This document shows, one piece after another, positions 32,062 to 41,076 of a stretch of 64,000 bases of DNA. The stretch's first letter is position 1; each line of letters starts with the position of its first letter. The position numbers and the translations under genes are program-made. The notes under the pieces are model-generated. The model had not been told where the DNA came from and made no database searches. It saw only the letters and a program-made list of their open reading frames with translations. The stretch comes from Mumia xiangluensis (GTDB lineage: Bacteria > Actinomycetota > Actinomycetes > Propionibacteriales > Nocardioidaceae): positions 372,001-436,000 of the forward strand of contig NZ_WJYO01000004.1 in NCBI RefSeq assembly GCF_010994095.1. The letters are read 5' to 3'.

Positions 32062-33501
32062 ATGTCCGACCACGCTGACGGCTACGCCCGGACGCAGGCT
32101 GATCTCGCATCGGCTCGCGTACGCTTCCGGCGTGCGTTGTCGCTGATGCTGATGACGCTGGTCGTGCCGGGTTCCGCGCAGATCGTCGCCGGCAACCGGC
32201 GGATCGGCCGGATCGCCGTCCGCGTCTGGGCGACGCTGTGGGTCGTGGTCGCGCTCGTCGTCCTCCTCGGGCTCCTCGACCGTGGCATCGTGATCTCGAT
32301 CCTGACCACGCCGTGGATGCTCTGGCTGCTCCGGTTCGGTCTGATCGCACTGGCGCTGGGATGGGTCGCGCTGTTCGCCGACGCGTGGAGGCTGGGCGCT
32401 CCGCTGCGTCTCGACCGCGGCCACCGGCTGGCGCTGAGCGGCGTCACCGGCATGCTTTGCTTCGTGACCGCGGGGTTGCTGTTCGTGGCGTCGAACCTGA
32501 TGGCCGTCCAGAAGGACTTCATCACCACGGTCTTCGGCAGCTCCGTCGTGCACGAGGCAGACGGCGGTCGTTACAACGTCCTGCTGCTCGGCGGTGACTC
32601 CGGCAAGGGACGCGACGGTCTGCGGCCCGACTCGATCACGCTCGCCAGCATCGACGCCGACACCGGCGACACGGTGCTGGTCGGCCTGCCGCGCAACCTC
32701 GCGGACGTGCCGTTCCCGAAGGACTTCCCGATGCACGAGGAGTTCCCGGACGGGTTCGACTGCGACGGCTGCTACCTGAACAGCGTCAACACGTGGGCCG
32801 ACGACCACCCGGACCTCTTCGGGGGCAAGGGGCACGAAGGCGTCGCAGCCACCCAGGCCGCGGTCGAGGAGATCACCGGCCTCCCGGTCAGCTACCACGT
32901 GATGATCAACATGAAGGGCTTCGCGTCGCTCGTCGACGCGGTCGGCGGCGTGAAGGTGCGGGTGCGGCAGAAGACCGCGATCGGCGGCATCGGCGCGCCG
33001 ATCACCGGCTGGATCCCCAAGGGGCGTCAGGTGCTCGATGGCAAGGAGGCCCTCTGGTACTCCCGCAGCCGGGTCCAGAACTCCGACTACTCGCGCATGG
33101 CACGCCAGAAGTGCGTGATGAGCGCGATGCTGCAGCAGCTCGACCCGAACACGGTGCTCCTCAAGGCCACGGGCATCGCCGAGTCGAGCAAGAAGATGCT
33201 GAGCACCGACATCCCGGCCGGCGAGCTCGACACGTTCGTCGAGCTGGCGCTGAAGGCACGCGGCGCGAAGATCTCGACGGTCTCGCTCGTGCCTCCGGCG
33301 ATCAACACCGGGGATCCTGACTTCGACAAGATCCGCACGATGGTCGAGAAGGCTGTCGAGCGGTCGGAGTCCGGCCCGAAGGCACCGGCGACGACGAAGA
33401 CCGCGAAGGCGCCCAAGAAGGGCGCGCAGGCCGGCTCCGACCCCGACAAGCGGCGGTCGGCGAAGGTCAACGACTCCGAGGACCTTGCGGCTGCGTGCTG
33501 A
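32062..33501 (+). CDS. LytR-CpsA-Psr (LCP) family protein with multi-TM N-terminus
   Basis: A second LCP protein of 479 residues. Unlike its divergent neighbour it has about four hydrophobic segments before the LCP domain (PGSAQIVAGNRRIGRIAV opens a TM5-like module). The LCP domain shows YNVLLLGGDSGKGRDGLRPD, VLVGLPRNLADVPFP, NMKGFASLVDAVGGVKV and ALWYSRSRVQNSDYSRMARQ. The C-terminus is Lys/Ala-rich. The start is ATG 32062 behind GGGGGG. It is predicted to attach wall polymers (as M. tuberculosis Rv3267 does) and converges on the TIGR03089 gene. Confidence 0.9.
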   Translation: MSDHADGYARTQADLASARVRFRRALSLMLMTLVVPGSAQIVAGNRRIGRIAVRVWATLWVVVALVVLLGLLDRGIVISILTTPWMLWLLRFGLIALALGWVALFADAWRLGAPLRLDRGHRLALSGVTGMLCFVTAGLLFVASNLMAVQKDFITTVFGSSVVHEADGGRYNVLLLGGDSGKGRDGLRPDSITLASIDADTGDTVLVGLPRNLADVPFPKDFPMHEEFPDGFDCDGCYLNSVNTWADDHPDLFGGKGHEGVAATQAAVEEITGLPVSYHVMINMKGFASLVDAVGGVKVRVRQKTAIGGIGAPITGWIPKGRQVLDGKEALWYSRSRVQNSDYSRMARQKCVMSAMLQQLDPNTVLLKATGIAESSKKMLSTDIPAGELDTFVELALKARGAKISTVSLVPPAINTGDPDFDKIRTMVEKAVERSESGPKAPATTKTAKAPKKGAQAGSDPDKRRSAKVNDSEDLAAAC

Positions 33502-33509
33502 CGCACGGC

Positions 33510-33544
33510 CCGGTGACGGCGCGCCGGTCGCGGCACGTCACCGG
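33510..33544. terminator. Possible terminator between LCP and TIGR03089 genes
   Basis: CCGGTGACG at 33510-33518 pairs perfectly with CGTCACCGG at 33536-33544 around a 17-nt GC-rich loop. It lies in the 59-bp gap between convergent genes. There is no U-tract. Confidence 0.4.
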
Positions 33545-33560
33545 CGGGCGCCGACGTGTG

Positions 33561-34280
33561 TCAGCGGACCGTGACGCGCTCGGTGTCGGCGATCGCCGTG
33601 ATGCGGTCGCGGTCGGCCTCCGGATCGACCGACCGGACCAGCACCAGCGATCCGGAGGCGTGGAGGACAGCCGGGACGACGTGCAGCAGCGGGACCGCGT
33701 CACGGTCGCCGACCAGCATCACCCGTGCCCCTGCCGGGTAGCGGTCGGCGGTCTCGGCCACGAGGTCGGCATGGGTGAGGACGTCGCCGTCCTCGCGGAC
33801 GGCCGGTGAGCTGTTGCCCGGCGGGTAGTACGGGGTGAACCGGTCACCGTGCGACGGCACCTCGGCGTTGTAGTCGATGACGCCCGCCGGGAGGGGCGTG
33901 GTGAACCGCCCGCCGAGCGGGCGCAACGAGAGCGCGATGATCTCGTCGGCGTCGTCGTTCTCCGCGCTGACCGTGTCGAGCCCGTGGGGTCCGACGACGA
34001 CGATGCGGTCGCCCGGCGACATGCTGACCGCGCACCCGGCGACCCAGCACGCCAGCACCCACACCACGGTCTCCCAGTGCAGCGGCAGCAGGACGTCGAC
34101 GGTGGTCTCGTCATCGGTGCCGAGCGTGTCCTGGAGCATGTTTGCCGTCTTGGCGACCCAGTTGGCCGCCGTGGTGAGGCTCAGCTCGACACGCTCACCG
34201 GTCTCGAGGTCGTAGAACGTGACGACCGGTCGTGCAGCATCGGTCTGTGCGGCGCTTGCGAGCAGCTCGGCGAGTGTCAC
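33561..34280 (-). CDS. TIGR03089 family protein
   Basis: A 239-residue protein resembling the N-terminal part of AMP-dependent acyl-CoA synthetases but lacking the C-terminal catalytic half. It has RPVVTFYDLETGERVELSL, VLLPLHWETVVWVLACW and GDVLTHADLV. Its role is unknown; in mycobacteria the equivalent (Rv3268) sits beside an LCP gene, as here. GTG 34280 has TAAAGT ending 6 nt upstream; that hexamer shares bases with the TAA stop of cofE. Confidence 0.85.
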   Translation of the reverse strand: MTLAELLASAAQTDAARPVVTFYDLETGERVELSLTTAANWVAKTANMLQDTLGTDDETTVDVLLPLHWETVVWVLACWVAGCAVSMSPGDRIVVVGPHGLDTVSAENDDADEIIALSLRPLGGRFTTPLPAGVIDYNAEVPSHGDRFTPYYPPGNSSPAVREDGDVLTHADLVAETADRYPAGARVMLVGDRDAVPLLHVVPAVLHASGSLVLVRSVDPEADRDRITAIADTERVTVR

Positions 34281-34286
34281 GCTGCC

Positions 34287-34292
34287 ACTTTA
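34287..34292 (-). promoter_or_regulatory. -10 element TAAAGT, leaderless start of TIGR03089 gene
   Basis: On the minus strand TAAAGT ends 6 nt before the GTG at 34280 and overlaps the stop codon of the upstream cofE gene at 34290-34292. Confidence 0.45.
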
Positions 34293-35273
34293 ACGGCCCG
34301 AGGCCACCGTGGTCCTGACCTCCACAGGGCGGTCGACCTGGTGGGCCCGCGCGGCGATCCGCAGCCGCTCGGCGACACGTCCGGCCTCGATCATCGCGTC
34401 AGCGCCGTCGTGGAGCACGGTCACGCGGAAGCCGTCGTCCGCGACCTCGACGTCCACGAGCGACGGATCGGCCGCCGCAAGGTCGCGTACCCGGGCGACG
34501 GCGTCGGCTGCCGCGCCGGGAAACCCGGTCGGGTCGTCGTCGCCGAGCGCGACCTCGACGGCGTCGCGCGCTCCCAGGCCGAACATGTCCTCGTCGTCGG
34601 GACGCAGCAGCGTCCGGGCACCCGCGCGGGCGGTGGCCCAGTGGTCGCCCACCCAGTGGCGGGGGAGCCCACGGACCACGACGAACGGCGTACGACCGGT
34701 CTTGCCGGCGACCAGCTCGGCAGCGCCGGCGATCTCGTCGGCGACCGCCCGCTCGGTGACGTGCAGCGCGTTGCCGTAGGTGTCCTGGGTGCCCGACAGC
34801 GAGTCGACGACCTTGAGGCCGGCGCTCCCGATCGCGATGTCGGTCTGCCCGCGTCGCCACGCGCGTCCAGCGGTGTCGGACAGCACGACGCCGACTTCGA
34901 CACCCGCCCTCCGGCGCAGCCGTCGCCAGAGGGCGAGGGCTTCGCCGTCGGGGTCTCGCGGCAGCGTGAGGACGGTCCCGGGGACGGTGTTGCTCGCGTC
35001 GACGCCGGCCGCCGCCATCGTGAGCCCGGCAGGATTGCGGACGATGCGGGTCGGACCACGCCGGGCGACCACGCGTACGGTCTCGGCGTCGATCACGGCC
35101 TCGCGGTCCGCCGTCGAGACGAGACCGAGCGCCTTGCTGACGATCTTGCTGGTGATGACGACGACGTCGCCGTCGCGCAGCGGCTCGTCGAGGCGACCCA
35201 GCAGCAGCTGCACGAGATCGTCCCCGGCGCTCACCTCACCCAGGCCGGTCACCGGCCACAGCGTGAGGCTCAT
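34290..35273 (-). CDS. cofE: Coenzyme F420-0:L-glutamate ligase
   Basis: Adds glutamates to F420-0 using GTP, the last step of the F420 cofactor pathway. It has 327 residues. Visible are VVVITSKIVSKALG, NPAGLTMAAAGVDASN, VVLSDTAGRAWRRGQTDIAIG and DTYGNALHVTERAVADEIAG, the conserved GTP/metal regions. Mycobacterial FbiB adds a C-terminal nitroreductase-like domain of about 200 residues; here only a short C-terminal extension remains. The ATG overlaps the cofD stop by 4 bp. Confidence 0.93.
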   Translation of the reverse strand: MSLTLWPVTGLGEVSAGDDLVQLLLGRLDEPLRDGDVVVITSKIVSKALGLVSTADREAVIDAETVRVVARRGPTRIVRNPAGLTMAAAGVDASNTVPGTVLTLPRDPDGEALALWRRLRRRAGVEVGVVLSDTAGRAWRRGQTDIAIGSAGLKVVDSLSGTQDTYGNALHVTERAVADEIAGAAELVAGKTGRTPFVVVRGLPRHWVGDHWATARAGARTLLRPDDEDMFGLGARDAVEVALGDDDPTGFPGAAADAVARVRDLAAADPSLVDVEVADDGFRVTVLHDGADAMIEAGRVAERLRIAARAHQVDRPVEVRTTVASGR

Positions 35274-36244
35274 CGGGCGTCGCCGATCTCGCGTGCGAGC
35301 GCGAGGGTGTCGGCCGCCAGGGTGCGGGTGGTGGTGGGGTCGGTCATGTAGAGGGGTACGGCGCGGGCCGCGAGGCCGGCGGCCTCCAGCGCCGGCAGCT
35401 GGCTCGCGTCGGAGGTGTCGACCAGCCAGCCGTCCAGGACGCCGCCTGCCGCCCGGGCGCCGTACCGTGCCCCGACCGCGCCGGCGCTGACCTCCACACC
35501 GAGCGCGGTCAGGAGCTGGTCGGCCATGCCGCGGACCGCTCCGGTCCCGATGATGGGCGACACGCCGACGACCGGCGCCGTGGTGGCGCGGAGGGCCTCG
35601 GTGACTCCGGGGACGGCGAGGATCGGGCCGACGGACACGACCGGGTTCGAGGGCGGCACGATCACCACGTCAGCCGCCGCGATCGCCTCGACCACTCCCG
35701 GCGCGGGCTTCGCGTCGTCGATCCCGATCATCACCACGTCGTGCGCGGGGATCGCCGCGCGGTGCCGGACCCAGTACTCCTGGAAGTGGATCGCGCTGCG
35801 CTGCCCGTTGTCGTCTACGACGACGTGGGTCTCGACGCGGTCGTCGGTCATCGGGAGGAGCGTCACGCCGGGCTCCCAGCGCACGCAGAGCGCCCGCGTG
35901 ACGTCGCTGAGCGCGTACCCGGCCGCGAGCATCTGCGTGCGGACGAGGTGGGTAGCGACGTCCCGGTCGCCGAGGCCGAACCACGTCGGCTGCGCGCCGT
36001 ACGCGGCGAGCTCCTCCTTGACGCTCCACGTCTCGTCGGCGCGGCCCCAGCGGCGTTCGGGATCGATGCCGCCGCCGAGCGTGTACATGAGGGTGTCGAG
36101 GTCCGGGCACACCTTGAGGCCGAACAGCCAGATGTCGTCGGCCGTGTTGCCGACCACCGTGACATCGGCGCCGTCGACCTCGTCGAGGAGACCGCGGACG
36201 AACGTCGCGCCGCCGATCCCTCCGGACAGAACAGTGATCCTCAT
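35270..36244 (-). CDS. cofD: 2-phospho-L-lactate (or phosphoenolpyruvate) transferase for F420 synthesis
   Basis: Joins the activated phospholactate or phosphoenolpyruvate unit to the deazaflavin Fo, giving (dehydro)F420-0. It has 324 residues and begins with the family signature ITVLSGGIGGATFVRGL. Then come VVGNTADDIWLFGLKVCPDLD, TWFGLGDRDVATHLVRTQ, VPPSNPVVSVGPIL and VGVSPIIGTGAVRG. It is upstream of and coupled to cofE, the order known as fbiA-fbiB in mycobacteria, and two genes from whiB as there. Confidence 0.95.
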   Translation of the reverse strand: MRITVLSGGIGGATFVRGLLDEVDGADVTVVGNTADDIWLFGLKVCPDLDTLMYTLGGGIDPERRWGRADETWSVKEELAAYGAQPTWFGLGDRDVATHLVRTQMLAAGYALSDVTRALCVRWEPGVTLLPMTDDRVETHVVVDDNGQRSAIHFQEYWVRHRAAIPAHDVVMIGIDDAKPAPGVVEAIAAADVVIVPPSNPVVSVGPILAVPGVTEALRATTAPVVGVSPIIGTGAVRGMADQLLTALGVEVSAGAVGARYGARAAGGVLDGWLVDTSDASQLPALEAAGLAARAVPLYMTDPTTTRTLAADTLALAREIGDAR

Positions 36245-36394
36245 GGGCCCATTGTCCCTGCTCGCGACGATGCTCCTTCACGCCCGGGGGAGACTCGTGC
36301 ACCCGTTGCTGCGTAGGGTAGGTCCGTCCGTGGGGATCCAGGGCCGCGCTCTGCCCCCGACCATGCTCGCCCCCGAACCACGAGATGGGGATCC

Positions 36395-37663
36395 GTGACC
36401 GACTCACTCCGCACCTACCGCGACATCTTCTCCTTCGCGCTGCTCGGCGTGGTTGCCGCGACGCTGCTCGCGACGTTCATCGCGCTGCTGGACGACCGAA
36501 CGCTCGACGGGACCCTGTCGGCGGCGTGGGTCCTGGTGGTCGTCCTGGCCGTCGTGATCGCCGCGCCTCGCAAGGACGACCTGAGCCCGCACGCGCGTCT
36601 GATCACGATCGCTGCGCTCTCGATCCTCGGCGTCGGCGTCGTGCTCGGGCTGTGGGGCTTCTTCTCGATGCTCGCGACGGACCTCCTCCAGGGCAAGGCC
36701 ACGCTCGCGATCGCTCAGCTCGCGACGCTCGCGCTGAACGCGCTGGCGATCTTCGCCGGCGTCCGGGTCCTCGGAGCGCTGCCCGCACCCGTCCGCCAGC
36801 AGCAGCCGTCGTGGGGCGGCCAGCAGCAGGGCCAGGGCCAGTGGGGCCAGCAGCCCGCGCAGCAGCAGGGCCAGTGGGGCCAGCAGCCCGCGCAGCAGTG
36901 GGGCGACCAGGGCAGCTGGCAGCAGGGCGCACAGCAGGCACCTCAGGCGCCGAGCCAGCAGTCCTGGCAGCCGTACGCCGCGGGTGCCGCGGGCGTCGCG
37001 GGCTACGCCGCGGCCGAGGGCGCACAGCAGGTGTCGTGGAACCAGCCTCAGCACGCAGCTCCGCAGCACGCGGCGCAGCCGACGCCGGAGCAGCAGGCGC
37101 CTCAGCAGGACCCCGCGGGCATCGAGCCTGCCGAGCAGTCGACCGCGGTCTGGACGCCGCCGGTCGAGCAGCCCGCAGCGGACCCGTGGGCAGCGCAGCA
37201 GCCCGAGCAGTCCGGCTGGGGCACCCAGCAGGACTCCGCGTGGGGCCGCGACAACGGGTGGGCCCAGCCCGCTCAGCCGACGCAGAACGCCTGGGGGCAG
37301 GAGGCGACCGAGCAGCCCACGTGGCAGCCGGCCACCGAGTACGGCTCGACCTGGTCGCAGCCGGCGCCCCAGCAGCCGTACGGCGCCGCTGAGCAGCCCG
37401 CGCCGTCCTGGGAGACTCCAGCGCCCTCCACCCGGTGGGGCGCTTCGGAGACGGAGGCAGAGCAGCCGTACGCCCGCTTCGGCAACGCCACGTTCGACCC
37501 GCCGCCCGCCGAGGCGCCGGTCGATCCTGCCGCCGGTGCGAGTGCGGGCGAGGCGGCCCCGGCCGGCGCCGAGACCGCGGAGCAGTCGGGCTCCGGCACT
37601 GACGACGACGGCGGCGACGACTCGCGTGCCACGTCCTGGTGGTCGCCAGGTAGCCCCTCCTGA
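36395..37663 (+). CDS. Membrane protein with long Gln/Trp/Pro-rich tail
   Basis: A 422-residue protein of unknown function. Four hydrophobic segments fill residues 12-125 (FSFALLGVVAATLLATFIAL first, LATLALNALAIFAGVRVLG last). From about 130 on it is a low-complexity cytosolic tail full of QQ, WG and PQQ, for example WGQQPAQQQGQWGQQPAQQ, ending acidic and Ser-rich. Such tails are common in actinobacterial division and envelope proteins and may mediate phase separation or scaffold contacts (inference). The start is GTG 36395 behind GGGG. A strong hairpin terminator follows. Confidence 0.75.
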   Translation: MTDSLRTYRDIFSFALLGVVAATLLATFIALLDDRTLDGTLSAAWVLVVVLAVVIAAPRKDDLSPHARLITIAALSILGVGVVLGLWGFFSMLATDLLQGKATLAIAQLATLALNALAIFAGVRVLGALPAPVRQQQPSWGGQQQGQGQWGQQPAQQQGQWGQQPAQQWGDQGSWQQGAQQAPQAPSQQSWQPYAAGAAGVAGYAAAEGAQQVSWNQPQHAAPQHAAQPTPEQQAPQQDPAGIEPAEQSTAVWTPPVEQPAADPWAAQQPEQSGWGTQQDSAWGRDNGWAQPAQPTQNAWGQEATEQPTWQPATEYGSTWSQPAPQQPYGAAEQPAPSWETPAPSTRWGASETEAEQPYARFGNATFDPPPAEAPVDPAAGASAGEAAPAGAETAEQSGSGTDDDGGDDSRATSWWSPGSPS

Positions 37664-37685
37664 CGCGATCTGCATCACTCTCGTG

Positions 37686-37712
37686 AAGGCCCGTACCACA
37701 GGTACGGGCCTT
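37686..37712 (+). terminator. Hairpin terminator after the Q/W-rich gene
   Basis: AAGGCCCGTACC and GGTACGGGCCTT form a perfect 12-bp stem with the 3-nt loop ACA, 22 bp after the stop codon. It is followed by CGCATTAG rather than a U-run. Confidence 0.8.
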
Positions 37713-37745
37713 CGCATTAGCACCATTCGGCTTGACGGATGGGTA

Positions 37746-37772
37746 TTGACAGGCATGTAATTTCACTAGTGT
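37746..37772 (+). promoter_or_regulatory. Candidate whiB promoter
   Basis: A consensus -35 TTGACA at 37746-37751 and TAGTGT at 37767-37772 are spaced 15 bp apart, shorter than ideal, in an A+T-rich patch. The -10 lies in CTAGTGTCG, whose complement contains GACAC, the WhiA recognition core in streptomycetes. The leader to the ATG is about 130 nt and includes a small hairpin at 37832-37847. Confidence 0.5.
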
Positions 37773-37910
37773 CGTCCTCTTGGACGTTCCCGGTGCACGA
37801 ACCAGAGGCCTTCGGGCCGCCGGATCAGGTTCCGCGAGGGGTCGCGGAGCAGCAGCGGGGACACGGGCGGCGCTGGCCACGGGGATCACGAGGGGTAGGA
37901 GGCGAGACTG

Positions 37911-38159
37911 ATGGAAGACATCTTCCAAGCAGACGCCGAGGAGATGGGTTGGCAGGACCGCGCCTTGTGCGCGCAGACCGACCCGGAGGCATTCTTCCCG
38001 GAGAAGGGCGGCTCGACGCGTGAGGCGAAGCGGGTCTGCCTGACCTGCGACGTACGCGGCGAGTGCCTCGAGTACGCGCTCGAGAACGACGAACGCTTCG
38101 GCATCTGGGGCGGGCTGTCAGAGCGCGAACGACGAAAGCTGAAGAAGCGCGCGATCTGA
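37911..38159 (+). CDS. whiB2: WhiB-family Fe-S transcriptional regulator (WhiB2/WhmD-like)
   Basis: An 82-residue regulator that carries a [4Fe-4S] cluster and partners a sigma factor. The four cluster ligands are Cys20, Cys43, Cys46 and Cys52 (C-x22-C-x2-C-x5-C). The G-I-W-G-G turn and the basic C-terminal ERRKLKKRA helix are intact. The start is ATG 37911 with GGAGG eight bases upstream. Its position next to fbiA/fbiB matches whiB2, which governs septation in mycobacteria and streptomycetes. A long leader and a possible GACAC element suggest developmental control. Confidence 0.93.
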   Translation: MEDIFQADAEEMGWQDRALCAQTDPEAFFPEKGGSTREAKRVCLTCDVRGECLEYALENDERFGIWGGLSERERRKLKKRAI

Positions 38160-38176
38160 CCGACAGGCTGTCGGTC
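38158..38176 (+). terminator. Hairpin overlapping the whiB stop codon
   Basis: GACCGACA and TGTCGGTC form a perfect 8-bp stem with loop GGC; the first two bases belong to the TGA stop. It probably ends the whiB transcript. Confidence 0.6.
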
Positions 38177-38268
38177 CAGTCCGGTACGCGGCGGTTCGGC
38201 GGGGGTGCGCGCGCACGGCGCGTACCCCGCGGAACCCGCTGGACCGGCACGGCTAGACTCGCCAACCT

Positions 38269-41076
38269 ATGTTCGAAGGCGTCGACGAGGGCCTGGTCCC
38301 TTCCCGCGAGTGGCTAGCCTCGCCCCCCTCCGTCACGGCGGTGATCGTGTGCCGCAACGGCGCACGCTGGCTCCCGCAGGTTCTCGACTCGCTCGCATCC
38401 CTTCCGCACCTGCCGAACGCGGTCGTCGCGGTCGACGTGGCGTCCACCGACGAGACCCGCGAGATCCTCGGCCGCTACCTGCACCCGGCCTCGATCCGCA
38501 CCGCACCGGCCGGCACCGGCTTCGGTGACGCCGTGCGGATCGCGCTGGACGGGGCTCCGCAGACGGAGTGGGTCTGGTTGCTCCACGACGACTCGGCACC
38601 GGGCCCCGATGCCCTGGCCCATCTCCTCGACCAGGCGACGCAGTCCGACGAGATCGGCATCGCCGGCCCGAAGCTCCGCGAGTGGCCGTCCCTCAAGCGC
38701 CTGCTCGAGGTCGGGGTCACGGTCACCGGCACCGGCTCCCGCGAGACCGGGCTCGAGCGCGGCGAGCCCGACCAGGGTCAGCACGACCGCCCGCACGACG
38801 TCCTCGCCGTGAGCACGGCCGGCATGCTCGTACGCCGTCGCGTCCTGGACGACCTCGGCGGGTTCGACCAGCAGCTCCCGCTCTTCTTCGACGACCTCGA
38901 CCTCGGCTGGCGTGCCGCGCGACGCGGCTACCGGGTGCGGGTCGTCCCCGCCGCGGTGGTCTTCCACGTCGAGGCGAGCGCGACCGGTGTACGCCAGGGG
39001 TCGATCGCCCGCCGTCCCAGGCGCGATCTGCGCCGGGCGGCGACGTACACGCTCCTCGCGAACGCGAGCCGACCCGGCTTCCTCTGGCAGTCGGTCCGGC
39101 TGCTGCTCGGCTCGGTCCTCCGCACCCTCGCGCTCCTCGTCGCGAAGGCGCCACGCGAGGCGGCAGACGAGCTGGGCGGGACTCTCTCCGTCTATCTGCG
39201 GCCGGGAGCGATGTACCGCGCCCGGCGACGCCGCGCCGCGGCCTCCCGCGTCGACCAGAAGTCGGTCCGCGAACGCCTGCTGCCGTCGCCCCTGATCCCG
39301 TACCGCCACGGCCTCGACGCCGTGGGCGAGCTCGTCAACACCCTCGTCGGCCCTGCACCCGAGATGACCGGCCGTCGTGCCGCCGTCGAGGCGCGTGACG
39401 ACGACGAGGACGAGCTGCCCGTCAGCGGCTCCTTCCTGTCGCGCCACCCGTGGGCGGCGACCGTCCTCATGCTGGCGCTCGTCGCGCTGGTGGCCGCCCG
39501 TTCCGTGATCGGGTCGGGCTACCTGGCGGGCGGCGCGCTCCTGCCGTCGCCGGAAAGCGCGGGCGCGTGGTGGTCGCTGTTCACCTCCGGCTCGCACGAC
39601 GTGAGCATCGGCAGCGACGCCGCGGCGCCGGGATACGTGGTCCCGCTGGCGCTGCTCGGCACGCTCTTCGGCGGCAACGCCGACCTCGCTGTGTCGGTCG
39701 TGCTGCTGGCCGGCGCGGTCCTGGCCGCGCTGACCGCCCACCGTCTCGCCCGACGCCTGTTCGCCTCACCGTGGATCGCGCTGTGGTGGGGAGCGACGTA
39801 CGGCGTCCTCGTGGCGACCTCGGGCGCGGTGGCGCAGGGCCGGATCGGCTCGGTCGTCGCGCTCGCCGCGGCTCCTGCGATCGTCAACTCCGCCTACCTG
39901 CTGACGACACGCCCCAGGGTCACCGACGGGCTCAGGCTCGGGCTGTGGCTGACCCTGGCGACCGCGTTCGCCCCGCTGACGTACCTCCTGACCGCGGCCC
40001 CGCTCCTGCTCGCCGGCGGCGTGCTCCTGCGACGTCGCGGCTGGCCGAGCATCGCGACGGCGCTCCTCCTCCCGTGGGCGCTCCTCGGGTCCTGGATGTG
40101 GACCCGTGCGCTGGACCCCGGCGCGTGGTGGTGGGAGGCGGGCCGTGCCGACGCCGGTGTCGGCGACCTAGACCCGCCGACCTGGCAGCTCGCCCTCGGG
40201 CACGCGGGCGGACCGGGAGCGGCGACGTACGCGACGGGAGCCCTGGTGCTTCTCGGCCTCCTCGCCCTCATGCGGACCGACCGCCGCGCCGGTGTCCTCG
40301 TCGCCTGGGCGGCCGGCCTGTGGGGTCTCGCCTGGGCGAGCCTCGGTGCGGGCGCGAGGTTCACCGACGGGATCTCGAGCGGCCCCGCGTGGGTCGGTGT
40401 CCCTGCCACGCTCTGGGTCGCGGCCCTCGCCGCGGCTGCCGGGATGGCTGCCGACGGCCTCACCGAGCGGTGGGCGGAACGCCCGCTGCGGCGTCGCGCG
40501 TACGCGATCGGGGTCGTGCTGGCGGTCGCCGGCCCGCTCCTCGCGACCGGCTGGTGGGTCGCGCGCGGCGTCGACGACCCCCTCGAGCGTGGCCCGATCA
40601 CCGAGGTGCCCGCCTATCTCGCGGATCGTGCCGCCGACGGTGACTCGACGCTCGTCCTCACCGGCTCCCGCGAGGAGGGTGTGTCCCAGCAGGTGGTGTC
40701 CGGCGACGGGACGCGGCTCGGTGACGAGGCCGTGATGCCGCCACCGGAGGCGTTCCGCGACCTCGACAACGACGTACGCCGTCTGCTCGCCAACCCGTCG
40801 ACCGGTGTCCTCGAGCGTCTCGGGACGTACGGCATCCAGGCGATCTACCTCCCGGCACCGGCCGACGACGCGCTCGTCGACGCGCTCGAGACCGTCCCGG
40901 GGCTCAAGCCGTCGGGCAGCCCCGAGGGCTCGCGGGCCTGGACCTTCACCACCGAGTCCGACCGCACCCCTGCGCCCGACTCGGCGCTGCGGCCGATCGC
41001 GGCGTACATCCAGCTCGGGCTGCTGCTGGTCGTCACCGTCGCCGCTGCCCCCGGACGAGCGAGGGAGGTGCGATGA
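38269..41076 (+). CDS. Multi-TM family 2 glycosyltransferase
   Basis: A 935-residue membrane protein. Residues 20-260 are a GT2 (GT-A) domain: VTAVIVCRNGARWLPQVLDS, the metal-binding LLHDDSAPGPDAL, and FFDDLDLGWRAARRGYRV with the catalytic Asp region. About twelve hydrophobic segments fill 400-790, and a periplasmic-type domain and a last transmembrane helix close the protein. It probably transfers a sugar from an activated donor to a lipid-linked or surface acceptor. TAGACT ends 9 nt before the ATG, giving at most a very short leader. The downstream DUF5719 gene overlaps by 4 bp. Confidence 0.88.
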   Translation: MFEGVDEGLVPSREWLASPPSVTAVIVCRNGARWLPQVLDSLASLPHLPNAVVAVDVASTDETREILGRYLHPASIRTAPAGTGFGDAVRIALDGAPQTEWVWLLHDDSAPGPDALAHLLDQATQSDEIGIAGPKLREWPSLKRLLEVGVTVTGTGSRETGLERGEPDQGQHDRPHDVLAVSTAGMLVRRRVLDDLGGFDQQLPLFFDDLDLGWRAARRGYRVRVVPAAVVFHVEASATGVRQGSIARRPRRDLRRAATYTLLANASRPGFLWQSVRLLLGSVLRTLALLVAKAPREAADELGGTLSVYLRPGAMYRARRRRAAASRVDQKSVRERLLPSPLIPYRHGLDAVGELVNTLVGPAPEMTGRRAAVEARDDDEDELPVSGSFLSRHPWAATVLMLALVALVAARSVIGSGYLAGGALLPSPESAGAWWSLFTSGSHDVSIGSDAAAPGYVVPLALLGTLFGGNADLAVSVVLLAGAVLAALTAHRLARRLFASPWIALWWGATYGVLVATSGAVAQGRIGSVVALAAAPAIVNSAYLLTTRPRVTDGLRLGLWLTLATAFAPLTYLLTAAPLLLAGGVLLRRRGWPSIATALLLPWALLGSWMWTRALDPGAWWWEAGRADAGVGDLDPPTWQLALGHAGGPGAATYATGALVLLGLLALMRTDRRAGVLVAWAAGLWGLAWASLGAGARFTDGISSGPAWVGVPATLWVAALAAAAGMAADGLTERWAERPLRRRAYAIGVVLAVAGPLLATGWWVARGVDDPLERGPITEVPAYLADRAADGDSTLVLTGSREEGVSQQVVSGDGTRLGDEAVMPPPEAFRDLDNDVRRLLANPSTGVLERLGTYGIQAIYLPAPADDALVDALETVPGLKPSGSPEGSRAWTFTTESDRTPAPDSALRPIAAYIQLGLLLVVTVAAAPGRAREVR

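Noticed and set aside
38158-38176. Operator for the GT2 gene
   Set aside because: The inverted repeat overlaps the whiB stop and lies about 90 bp from the GT2 start; its tight 3-nt loop fits a terminator better.
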